Part shown: positions 1 to 5,666 of the stretch, piece by piece
Position numbering within the stretch: the first letter of the stretch is position 1
How the letters are laid out: the number at the start of each line of letters is the position of its first letter
Source: an uncultured Clostridia bacterium
Lineage (GTDB): Bacteria > Bacillota > Clostridia > TANB77 > CAG-508
Assembly: GCA_934121875.1 (NCBI GenBank)
Contig: CAKOVG010000022.1
Coordinates: forward strand, 1 to 15,807
Length of the DNA stretch: 15,807 bases
Direction of reading: 5' to 3'
Position numbers and translations under genes: made by a program
The notes under the pieces: model-generated
Databases searched by the model: none
Told to the model about the DNA's origin: nothing
The model's input: the letters and a program-made list of their open reading frames with translations, nothing else

Positions 1-1
1 T

Positions 2-1147
2 GGAATAAACTATGGAGAACAAACAATAGTAAATATAGAAGATGGTGTAGCACCACAAGAAGCAACAATATCATTTAATACATTAAATGCAGAAATAAAT
101 AAAGAAATTACAGCAACAGTAACATTAAAAGATAATGAAAGTGGAATAAACCCAAGAAAAAGTAAATGGGAATTTAACCAAACAAGTACAGCAATAGGAA
201 CAGAAGAAAGCAAATATAGCAATACATTTGTAAGTGAAACAGAAATAATAAAACTAACGGCAACAGCAGTTGGAAACTGGTATTTACATGTATTATCAGT
301 AGATAATGCTGGAAACAAAAAAGAAACAGTAAAAGGAACAGTAAAAGCAGAAATAGCAGTATCAGATTATACATGGATCCAAAATAAAACACAAGTAACA
401 GGAACACATAAAACGAACGGATCTACAATAACAAAAGAAGTTGGAGAAAACTATGATTATGCTTGTGGAGTATCAAGTTATACAGGAGGATGGAAGATAC
501 TAGGAGCAGAAAATGGAAAATTACTAATAATGTCAGAGAAAAATATTGGAAAATTACAATTATCAGGAATAGCAGGATATAACACAGGAGTAACACAATT
601 AGATAATATGTGTAAACCATATGGAACAAATGCAAGAAGTATAAAAGTAGAAGATATAAATAGAGTAACAGGATATGATCCAAACAAAACAGGAAACGGA
701 AAAAGATTCCGTCAAGGACAAATGGATGAATATGGAAATAAAGTAACATATACATTAAGTGGAAGTACAGGATCAAATGGACAAAAATATAACGGAGCTT
801 TATCAAACAATAAATATGAACATCCAGATGGAAGAGAAATAGGATCAAATGGAGTAACATCAATAACAGAAACAAGTACTTATTACTATTATTATGCAGA
901 TACATTAACAGAAAATAGTTCTGGAACAACAGTAGGAATAGCAAAAACAACAAATGCATATAAAGCATTATTTAGTGAAAATTACTGGCTTGCGTCTTCG
1001 TGCGTGTTTGCAGGCACTGACATTTCGAACTTCTACATGCGCAATGTGAATACTTCTGGGTATAATGTGGACTACTACACATTGTGTTACTCTACCGGCG
1101 ACCCTATCAGTCCTAGCCTTGGGGTGCGCGCGGTAGTTTCTCTATAA
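2..1147 (+). CDS. DGR-type variable surface protein, Ig-like plus DUF6273/C-type-lectin-like domain (5' partial)
   Basis: The frame is open from the window edge to the TAA at 1145-1147, giving 381 visible residues; the true start and any signal peptide lie upstream. The ATG at 530 is internal. Residues ~16-118 resemble a bacterial Ig-like domain (a 'VTLKDNESGI' strand, closing 'VLSVDNAGNKKE'). Residues ~123-381 look like a DUF6273-type, C-type-lectin-like module: 'GWKILGAENGKLLIMS' early, 'YWLAS' at ~328-332 and the closing 'GVRAVVSL'. Codons up to ~985 mostly end in A (ACA, GGA, GTA, ATA); from ~989 they end mostly in C/T/G and GC rises sharply, as in a DGR variable region. The protein is probably exported and binds a ligand through its variable C-terminus (inference). 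Family assignment is by remembered motif and not a profile search. No RBS or promoter is visible. The next gene, ylxM, is on the same strand but has its own promoter. Confidence 0.8.
   Translation, partial: GINYGEQTIVNIEDGVAPQEATISFNTLNAEINKEITATVTLKDNESGINPRKSKWEFNQTSTAIGTEESKYSNTFVSETEIIKLTATAVGNWYLHVLSVDNAGNKKETVKGTVKAEIAVSDYTWIQNKTQVTGTHKTNGSTITKEVGENYDYACGVSSYTGGWKILGAENGKLLIMSEKNIGKLQLSGIAGYNTGVTQLDNMCKPYGTNARSIKVEDINRVTGYDPNKTGNGKRFRQGQMDEYGNKVTYTLSGSTGSNGQKYNGALSNNKYEHPDGREIGSNGVTSITETSTYYYYYADTLTENSSGTTVGIAKTTNAYKALFSENYWLASSCVFAGTDISNFYMRNVNTSGYNVDYYTLCYSTGDPISPSLGVRAVVSL
986..1147 (+). other. Putative diversity-generating retroelement variable region (VR) with 3' GC-rich end resembling an IMH
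   Basis: Hand counts: GC is 75/150 in 991-1140 but 43/150 in 841-990. Among the 40 codons from 1001 to 1120, 31 end in C or T, 7 in G and 2 in A. Among the 40 codons just before 986, 23 end in A, 2 in C and none in G. A run of NNY codons (tgc, ttt, ggc, act, gac, att, aac, ttc, tac, cgc and so on) is what adenine-specific mutagenesis of an AAC/AAT-rich template would leave. The block ends in a G/C run at 1121-1132, followed by 'gtagtttctctataa', a placement typical of the initiation-of-mutagenic-homing site at a VR 3' end. It encodes the extreme C-terminus of a lectin-like domain, the usual DGR target position. The 5' boundary is approximate and no template repeat is in the window to align with. 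Confidence 0.75.
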
Positions 1148-1217
1148 TCTGATATCCAGGTAAAATAGAGTACTTTAAAGTTCAAAAAAACAAATTAACA
1201 ATAATTTACTAAACTAC

Positions 1218-1246
1218 TTGACAAATGAACAAAAATAGTGTAAAGT
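1218..1246 (+). promoter_or_regulatory. Predicted sigma-A promoter of the ylxM-ffh operon
   Basis: TTGACA at 1218-1223 is a perfect -35. A 17-nt spacer separates it from TAAAGT at 1241-1246, which matches the -10 consensus at four of six bases. The start point would fall near 1252-1254, leaving a ~120-nt leader before ylxM. That leader holds two short potential stems: GGTTA 1296-1300 with TAACC 1308-1312, and CTTTTCT 1320-1326 with AGAAAAG 1331-1337. Neither matches a riboswitch I recognise. Confidence 0.7.
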
Positions 1247-1280
1247 ATATTAGCATTACAAAAAATGCTAATATATTTTT
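1246..1280 (+). terminator. 12-bp stem-loop with T-run: terminator of the upstream gene or operator over the ylxM start point
   Basis: The arms 1246-1257 (TATTAGCATT core) and 1264-1275 pair perfectly around a 6-nt loop (1258-1263) and are followed by TTTTT at 1276-1280. For transcripts from the upstream surface-protein gene this looks like a weak, AT-rich intrinsic terminator. The predicted ylxM start point lies inside the left arm, so ylxM-initiated RNA would not contain the whole stem. A DNA-level role as a protein-binding dyad is the alternative. Confidence 0.5.
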
Positions 1281-1371
1281 GCATTTTTACAGTTGGGTTA
1301 TAAAATCTAACCAAATAACCTTTTCTAAAAAGAAAAGTAATTATTACTCGAGAAAAAAGGAGTGAAGTCAT

Positions 1372-1719
1372 TTGGAAAAAAACGTGAAAGTAAGTATGCT
1401 ATGTCAAATATATGGCAAAATGCTAACTGAAAAACAATATCAAGTAATAAATGATTATTACAACAATGACTTGTCACTTTCAGAAATTGCTGAGAATAAT
1501 AAAATAACAAGGCAAGCAGTGAGAGACATAATAAAGAAGGGAGAAAACAAACTTTTCGAATTAGAAGAAAAGCTAACATTTATGAAAAAAACATTAAATC
1601 AAGAACGCAAACTTCAAGAAATATTAGAAGAATTAAGCAAAATTGAAACTACATCTTCTGATAAAAAAATTGAAAAAATTTTAAATCATGTTAGAGAAGA
1701 GTTAAGTTGCTTAGCATAA
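1372..1719 (+). CDS. ylxM: YlxM/UPF0122 family helix-turn-helix SRP-associated protein
   Basis: 115 residues, close to the usual ~110 for this family. A sigma-region-4-like helix-turn-helix spans residues ~17-60: 'LTEKQYQVINDYY', then 'LSLSEIAENN', then 'ITRQAVRDIIKKGE'. The remainder is a charged helical tail (~60-115) likely to form a coiled coil. YlxM is almost always encoded directly before ffh and is considered an SRP-pathway accessory or regulatory protein; its exact role is not settled. The start is TTG at 1372, chosen because AAAGGAGTG at 1355-1363 sits at good spacing and no ATG is available before residue 9. The gene is first in the operon, 23 nt ahead of ffh. Confidence 0.92.
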   Translation: MEKNVKVSMLCQIYGKMLTEKQYQVINDYYNNDLSLSEIAENNKITRQAVRDIIKKGENKLFELEEKLTFMKKTLNQERKLQEILEELSKIETTSSDKKIEKILNHVREELSCLA

Positions 1720-1742
1720 AAAAGAAAAAAGGGGGCTAACAG

Positions 1743-3086
1743 ATGGCTTTTGAGGGATTAAGTTCAAAACTTCAAGATATTACTAAAAAACTTAGAGGCA
1801 AGGCAAGAATTACAGAATCTGATTTAAAAGAAATGCTTAGAGAAGTAAAACTTGCATTACTAGAGGCAGATGTCAACTATGTTATAGTTAAAGAATTTAT
1901 TGCATCTGTTCAAGAAAAGGCTTTAGGTCAAGATGTATTAAAATCATTAACGCCAGGGCAACAAGTTATTAAAATAGTAAAAGATGAATTAGTAGAACTT
2001 TTAGGAGGAACAGAAAGTAAAATAAACTTCACTCCAAATCCACCAACAGTTATTATGTTAGTTGGACTTCAAGGATCAGGTAAAACAACTACAGCTGGAA
2101 AACTTGCAAACTTACTTCGTAAACAAGGTAAAAAACCATTATTAGTTGCATGTGATATATATAGACCAGCAGCTATTAAGCAATTACAAGTAGTTGGCTC
2201 TCAACTTAACATACCAGTATTTGCAAATGAACAATCAAAAGATGTTGTACATATTGCTAAACAAGCTATGTCAACAGCAATAAGTAAGTTAAATGACGTA
2301 GTAATATTAGATACTGCAGGTAGATTACACATTGATGAAGAACTAATGCAAGAACTAAAAAACGTAAAAGCAAATGTAAAACCACATGAAATTCTATTAG
2401 TAGTAGATAGTATGACTGGTCAAGATGCTGTAAATGTTGCAAAATCATTTAATGAAAACTTAGGTATTGATGGAATTGTTCTTACAAAATTAGATGGAGA
2501 CACTCGTGGTGGTGCTGCACTATCAGTAAAAAAAGTTACAGGTAGACCAATTAAATTTGCAGCAACAGGAGAAAAATTAAGCGATATAGAGGCATTTCAT
2601 CCAGATAGAATGGCACAAAGAATTTTAGGAATGGGTGATGTGCTTTCAATTATAGAAAAAGCAGAAGAAAGTTTTGACTTAGAAGAAGCTGAAAAAATAG
2701 AAAAACAGCTTAAGAAAAAAGAATTTGACTTAGATGACTATTTAATACAATTAAGACAAATAAAAAAAATGGGCTCTTTTTCATCTTTACTAAAACTGGT
2801 TCCAGGAATGAATCAATTAAAAGATGTAAAAGTAGATGATAAAGAATTTGTTAGAATAGAAGCAATGATTTGCTCAATGACAAAAGCCGAAAGAAAAAAT
2901 CCAAAATTGCTAAATGGAAGTAGAAGAATAAGAATAGCAAAAGGTAGTGGAACTTCAGTTCAAGAAATAAATAAATTTATGAAATCTTTTGAAATGACAC
3001 AAAAAATGATGAAACAAATGCAAAATAATAAAGGTGGAATTAAAAAGATGATGAAGAACATGGATACTAAAAATTTTAAATTTTAA
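1743..3086 (+). CDS. ffh: Signal recognition particle protein Ffh (SRP54), GTPase
   Basis: Ffh binds SRP RNA and signal sequences of nascent membrane and exported proteins and hands the ribosome to FtsY at the membrane. The 447 residues cover all three domains: the helical N domain (~1-95), the G domain with P-loop GLQGSGKTTT at 108-117, DTAGR at 190-194, TKLDG at 248-252 and RGGAALS at 255-261, and the M domain (~310-447). The M domain carries the RNA-binding 'SRRIRIAKGSG' around 393-403 and a methionine-rich C-terminal helix (~415-440). Length is normal for the family. The RBS is AAAAGGGGG ending at 1735, 7 nt before the ATG. The gene follows ylxM in the conserved order. SRP RNA is not in this window. 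Confidence 0.98.
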   Translation: MAFEGLSSKLQDITKKLRGKARITESDLKEMLREVKLALLEADVNYVIVKEFIASVQEKALGQDVLKSLTPGQQVIKIVKDELVELLGGTESKINFTPNPPTVIMLVGLQGSGKTTTAGKLANLLRKQGKKPLLVACDIYRPAAIKQLQVVGSQLNIPVFANEQSKDVVHIAKQAMSTAISKLNDVVILDTAGRLHIDEELMQELKNVKANVKPHEILLVVDSMTGQDAVNVAKSFNENLGIDGIVLTKLDGDTRGGAALSVKKVTGRPIKFAATGEKLSDIEAFHPDRMAQRILGMGDVLSIIEKAEESFDLEEAEKIEKQLKKKEFDLDDYLIQLRQIKKMGSFSSLLKLVPGMNQLKDVKVDDKEFVRIEAMICSMTKAERKNPKLLNGSRRIRIAKGSGTSVQEINKFMKSFEMTQKMMKQMQNNKGGIKKMMKNMDTKNFKF

Positions 3087-3106
3087 ATATTCAATAAAAA
3101 ATTTAG

Positions 3107-3146
3107 AATAATAATGTTAAAAGAAAGCGATTTTAACATTATTATT
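3107..3146 (+). repeat. 16-bp perfect stem-loop between ffh and rpsP
   Basis: Arms 3107-3122 and 3131-3146 are perfectly complementary (AATAATAATGTTAAAA and its complement) around the 8-nt loop GAAAGCGA. The stem contains only two G/C pairs' worth of GC, and the T-run downstream (TTTTTA at 3155-3160) is displaced. It could be a partial terminator, an RNase processing or mRNA-stability element separating ffh from the ribosomal genes. A weak AT-rich promoter for rpsP in 3150-3180 is possible but not supported by a clear -35. Confidence 0.55.
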
Positions 3147-3205
3147 TAATAAAGTTTTTAATTTTAAAAAATATAAATAACAAATTTTCAGGAGGTGAAA
3201 AACAA

Positions 3206-3445
3206 ATGGTAAAAATCAGATTACAAAGACAAGGTGCTAAAAAAGCTCCATTCTATCACATAGTTGTAGCAGACTCTAAAAGCCCAAGAGATGGAAAAAT
3301 CATCGAAAAAATTGGTTCATATGATCCAATGACAGAACCTTCTACAATAGTAATAGATAACGAAAAATTAGCTACATGGATCAAAAATGGTGCAAAACCA
3401 ACAGATTCAGTAAAAGAATTAGTAGAAAGAGTAGCTAAAAAATAA
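3206..3445 (+). CDS. rpsP: 30S ribosomal protein S16
   Basis: 79 residues, the usual bacterial S16 length. It begins with the family hallmark 'MVKIRLQRQGAKKAPFYHIV', then 'VADSKSPRDGKIIEKIGSYDP' (split here by the family's first conserved turn), and the 'WIKNGAKPTDSV' segment towards the C-terminus. S16 is a primary binder of 16S rRNA in the body of the 30S subunit and is needed for its assembly. A very strong RBS, AGGAGGTGA at 3190-3198, precedes the ATG. Its neighbours RimM (30S maturation factor) and KhpA follow in the order seen across Bacillota. Confidence 0.98.
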   Translation: MVKIRLQRQGAKKAPFYHIVVADSKSPRDGKIIEKIGSYDPMTEPSTIVIDNEKLATWIKNGAKPTDSVKELVERVAKK

Positions 3446-3471
3446 TTTTCATAAGGAAGGTAAAAACTTAA

Positions 3472-3702
3472 ATGAAAGAAATTTTAGAAACTATTATTCT
3501 AAACTTGGTAGACAACAAAGAACAAGTTACTATAAACTCAAGAGAAGAGGAAAAAGCTACAATATTTGAAGTAAAAGTAGCAGACTCAGATATGGGAAAA
3601 GTAATTGGAAAACAAGGTAAAATTGCAAAAGCAATTCGTACAGTTATGAAATCTTTAGCTGCCAAAGAACACAAAAAGGTAATTATTGAATTTGTGGATT
3701 AG
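3472..3702 (+). CDS. khpA: KH-domain RNA-binding protein KhpA (YlqC family)
   Basis: 76 residues consisting of essentially one KH domain. The RNA-gripping GxxG loop is GKQG at 46-49 within 'MGKVIGKQGKIAKAIRT', and the domain closes with a terminal strand 'KKVIIEFVD'. In Gram-positive bacteria KhpA pairs with KhpB (Jag/EloR) and affects cell elongation and RNA metabolism; that partner is not in this window. The location between rpsP and rimM is the family's standard place. The RBS is AAGGAAGG at 3453-3460, at a rather long 11-nt spacing, and the gene ends 9 nt before rimM. 'UPF0109 protein' is an older name for the same family. Confidence 0.95.
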   Translation: MKEILETIILNLVDNKEQVTINSREEEKATIFEVKVADSDMGKVIGKQGKIAKAIRTVMKSLAAKEHKKVIIEFVD

Positions 3703-3711
3703 AGGAAAATT

Positions 3712-4221
3712 ATGAAACAAGAATATTTTGAATTAGGTCAAATTGTAAATCACTTTGGAATAAAAGGTATGGTAAAAGTAAATTCTTTTACAGACGATAT
3801 TTCTCAATTTGAAGAACTAGAATCTATTTTAGTAGAAAAAAATGGTAAATTACTAGACATTCAAATTGAAGAAGTAAAGTATAGTAAAAATCAAGTTCTA
3901 TTAAAATTAAAAGGAATTGATACTGTTGAAGAAGCAGAAAAGTATAGAGGTTGCTATATAAAAATAGCAAGAGAAAATGCAAGAAAGCTTCCAAAAGACA
4001 CCTATTTTATAGCAGATTTACTTGGACTATCAGTTTATACTGATGAAAATATATTACTTGGAAAACTAGAAGACATATACAATTCAGGAGCAAATGATAT
4101 TTATGTTATAAAATCAGAAGATGGAAAACAAATATTATTACCTGGAATTGGTGAAGTAATTAAACAAATTGATTTAGAACAAGAAAAAATAATAGTTCAT
4201 TTAATAAAAGGATTAGTTTAA
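3712..4221 (+). CDS. rimM: 16S rRNA processing / ribosome maturation factor RimM
   Basis: 169 residues, the normal size for RimM. The N-terminal RimM barrel (~6-88) starts with the typical 'GQIVNHFGIKGMVKVNSF'. The C-terminal PRC-barrel (~97-167) shows 'YFIADLLGLSVY', 'SGANDIYVI' and the closing 'ILLPGIGEVI'. RimM binds S19 and the 30S head during late small-subunit assembly. It is one codon-scale gap from khpA; the RBS GAGGA (3702-3706) overlaps the end of the khpA stop codon. trmD follows after 13 nt. Nothing is missing or unusual. Confidence 0.96.
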   Translation: MKQEYFELGQIVNHFGIKGMVKVNSFTDDISQFEELESILVEKNGKLLDIQIEEVKYSKNQVLLKLKGIDTVEEAEKYRGCYIKIARENARKLPKDTYFIADLLGLSVYTDENILLGKLEDIYNSGANDIYVIKSEDGKQILLPGIGEVIKQIDLEQEKIIVHLIKGLV

Positions 4222-4234
4222 GAAAGGAAAAATA

Positions 4235-4900
4235 ATGAAATTTGATATATTAACTCTTTTTCCAGAAATGTTTGAAGCAATTAAGCAAAGCATTATTGGA
4301 AGAGCAATTGAAAAGCAGTTAATACAAATAAATTTAATTAATATTAGAGATTTTTCTAAAGATAAACACAAAAAAGTAGATGATACACCATATGGTGGTG
4401 GAGCAGGAATGATAATGATGCCAAACGTAGTATATAATGCATATTCTTCAATACCAAATAAAGAAAATGCAAAAGTTATATATTTATCACCTAAAGGAAA
4501 TGTGTTAAATCAAAAAAAAGTCTTAGAACTTTCTAAACAAGAACATTTAATTTTATTATGTGGGCATTATGAAGGAATAGATCAAAGAGTTATAGACGAA
4601 ATTGTAGACGAAGAAATATCAATTGGAGATTATGTGCTAACAGGTGGAGAAATACCAGCAATGGTATTAGTAGACAGTGTTAGTAGATATATACAAGGGG
4701 TATTAAAACAAGAATCTACACATGAAGAGTCTTTTACAAATAACCTTTTAGAATATCCACAATACACAAGACCAGAAGAATTTCATAAGCAAAAGGTTCC
4801 AGAAGTATTATTATCTGGACATCATGAAAATATAAGAAAATGGAGAGAACAACAATCTCTCAAAATAACAAAACAAAAAAGACCAGATTTATTAAAATAA
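4235..4900 (+). CDS. trmD: tRNA (guanine-37-N1)-methyltransferase TrmD
   Basis: TrmD transfers methyl from S-adenosylmethionine to G37 of tRNAs with a G at position 36, preventing frameshifting. The 221 residues are shorter than the ~240-255 common in the family, with the difference at the C-terminus, but all core motifs are present. These are the start 'MKFDILTLFPEMF', 'DDTPYGGGAGMIMMP' at 49-63, the trefoil-knot SAM-binding segments GHYEGID at 110-116 and 'SIGDYVLTGGE' at 129-139, and the expected catalytic Asp147 in 'VLVDSVSRY'. The C-terminal tRNA-contacting domain includes 'YPQYTRPEEF' and 'VLLSGHHENIRKWR'. It lies between rimM and rplS, as in most Bacillota. Confidence 0.97.
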   Translation: MKFDILTLFPEMFEAIKQSIIGRAIEKQLIQINLINIRDFSKDKHKKVDDTPYGGGAGMIMMPNVVYNAYSSIPNKENAKVIYLSPKGNVLNQKKVLELSKQEHLILLCGHYEGIDQRVIDEIVDEEISIGDYVLTGGEIPAMVLVDSVSRYIQGVLKQESTHEESFTNNLLEYPQYTRPEEFHKQKVPEVLLSGHHENIRKWREQQSLKITKQKRPDLLK

Positions 4901-4924
4901 AAAGAAAGGAGGATATTCAAAGTT

Positions 4925-5431
4925 ATGGATATCGTAAAATCAATTGAACACGAGCAATTAAAAAACAAGATACCAGATTTAAAAGTTGGTGATACAGTTA
5001 AAGTACATCAAAAAATTAAAGAAGGTAATAGAGAAAGAATTCAAGTATTTGAAGGAATTATCATTAAAAAACAAAACGGAGGAGTAAATGCATCTTTCAC
5101 AGTAAGAAAAATTTCTTATGGTGTAGGTGTTGAAAAAACATTCTTAGTACATTCACCATTAGTAGAAAAAGTTGAAGTAGTAAGAGTTGGTAAAGCTAGA
5201 AGAGCAAAACTATACTACTTAAGAGACAGAGTTGGTAAAGCTGCTAAGACAAAAGAAAATACAGGTGCTAGAATTGAAAACAAAGAGATTACTGTAAAAG
5301 AAGAATTAGTTGAAGAAGTTCCAGTTGAAGCTGCTCCAGAAGAAGCACCAGCTGTTGAAACAGAAACTCCAGTTGTAGAAGAAGTTACAGATACAGTTAG
5401 CGAAGAAAAAGTTGACGAAGTAAAAGAATAA
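4925..5431 (+). CDS. rplS: 50S ribosomal protein L19 with a long acidic C-terminal tail
   Basis: Residues 1-114 are a complete L19 ('IPDLKVGDTVKVH', 'RIQVFEGIIIKKQNGG', 'SYGVGVEKTF', 'RVGKARRAKLYYLRD'), a protein at the 30S-50S interface. About 54 further residues (115-168) form a low-complexity tail rich in Glu, Val, Pro and Ala with very few bulky residues ('EELVEEVPVEAAPEEAPAVE'). Most L19 proteins end near residue 115-120, so this is an addition. The frame is continuous and codon use does not shift, so it is not a frameshift artefact. The RBS is AAAGGAGG at 4905-4912. The gene closes the operon; a strong terminator starts ~20 nt after its stop. Confidence 0.97.
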   Translation: MDIVKSIEHEQLKNKIPDLKVGDTVKVHQKIKEGNRERIQVFEGIIIKKQNGGVNASFTVRKISYGVGVEKTFLVHSPLVEKVEVVRVGKARRAKLYYLRDRVGKAAKTKENTGARIENKEITVKEELVEEVPVEAAPEEAPAVETETPVVEEVTDTVSEEKVDEVKE

Positions 5432-5451
5432 TCTAGATAACTTTATAAATA

Positions 5452-5498
5452 AAAGAGTGAAAATTATCTTTTTAAAAGGATGACTTTTCACTTTTTTT
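5452..5498 (+). terminator. Rho-independent terminator of the ylxM-rplS operon
   Basis: AGTGAAAA at 5456-5463 pairs with TTTTCACT at 5485-5492, extended outward by A/G-T pairs. A nested partial stem (ATC at 5466-5468 region with GGAT near 5478-5481) lies inside. An eight-base T-run, 5492-5499, follows at once. It lies just after the rplS stop codon. Confidence 0.85.
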
Positions 5499-5504
5499 TA
5501 TATT

Positions 5505-5616
5505 CTAGGAATTTGCTCCTGGTAGGAGTAAATTCCGTAGAAGATAAATATGCGAATTATTAGAATTTCTAGCAGTTTGCACTGCGTAGAAATTCTTGTA
5601 ATCCGTTTTTTATCTT
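5505..5616. repeat. Structured intergenic block with two large imperfect inverted repeats
   Basis: Hairpin A: CTA-GGAATTT-(G)-CTCCT at 5505-5520 pairs with AGGAG-(T)-AAATTCC-(G)-TAG at 5524-5540 around a 3-nt loop. Hairpin B: AGAATTTCTA-GCAGT at 5562-5576 pairs with ACTGC-(G)-TAGAAATTCT at 5581-5596, loop TTGC, one bulged G. An outer arm AAGATAAA at 5541-5548 pairs with TTTATCTT at 5609-5616 and encloses hairpin B. The left arms share TTCTAG-x-A/G-x-TTTGC wording. The block lies after the rplS terminator and before the rrf2 promoter, so it is probably not part of either mRNA. It may be a mobile palindromic repeat, a small RNA or a regulatory DNA element; I do not recognise a family. Confidence 0.6.
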
Positions 5617-5643
5617 GAAATCCTACTAAAATAGTAGTATAAT
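5615..5643 (+). promoter_or_regulatory. Predicted promoter of the IscR-like gene with an internal dyad
   Basis: TTGAAA at 5615-5620, a 17-nt spacer and a perfect TATAAT at 5638-5643. Inside the spacer is the dyad CTACTA-AAA-TAGTAG (5623-5637), which is well placed for repression and plausible as an Rrf2-family autoregulatory site. Read on the minus strand it contains TAGTAGGATTT, resembling the half-site TACTAGGAATT in the sufC promoter. Confidence 0.75.
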
Positions 5644-5666
5644 AGTAACAATTGGAGGAGATAAAA

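Noticed and set aside
10..968. Several overlapping minus-strand open frames rich in Leu, Phe and Tyr opposite the surface-protein gene
   Set aside because: They are the antisense of A-ending codons in an AT-rich gene. They have no clear RBS and no recognisable motif, and the plus frame is open throughout with domain-like content.
530..1147. ATG at 530 as the start of a separate 205-residue protein
   Set aside because: The same frame is open from the window edge. The ATG falls inside 'KLLIMSEKNIG' of the folded domain and lacks an RBS.
986..1147. The GC-rich tail as a horizontally acquired or chimeric assembly fragment
   Set aside because: The frame runs through without a break, the domain ends correctly in 'GVRAVVSL', and the codon pattern is specifically NNY rather than generally GC-rich. 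It remains an alternative until a template is found.
1172..1181. ACTTTAAAGT palindrome downstream of the VR as a DGR-associated hairpin
   Set aside because: It is a loop-less 10-bp AT-rich palindrome of a kind expected by chance in such DNA, and it lacks the GC stem and short loop of the hairpins described near DGR targets.
1247..1371. Riboswitch or T-box in the ylxM leader
   Set aside because: Only short stems are present, with no conserved T-box sequence or recognisable riboswitch core.
5652..5666. TTG at 5652 as the start of the IscR-like gene
   Set aside because: It would put GGAGGAG inside the coding region; the ATG at 5667 gives the family's standard 'MKISTKGRYA' start.
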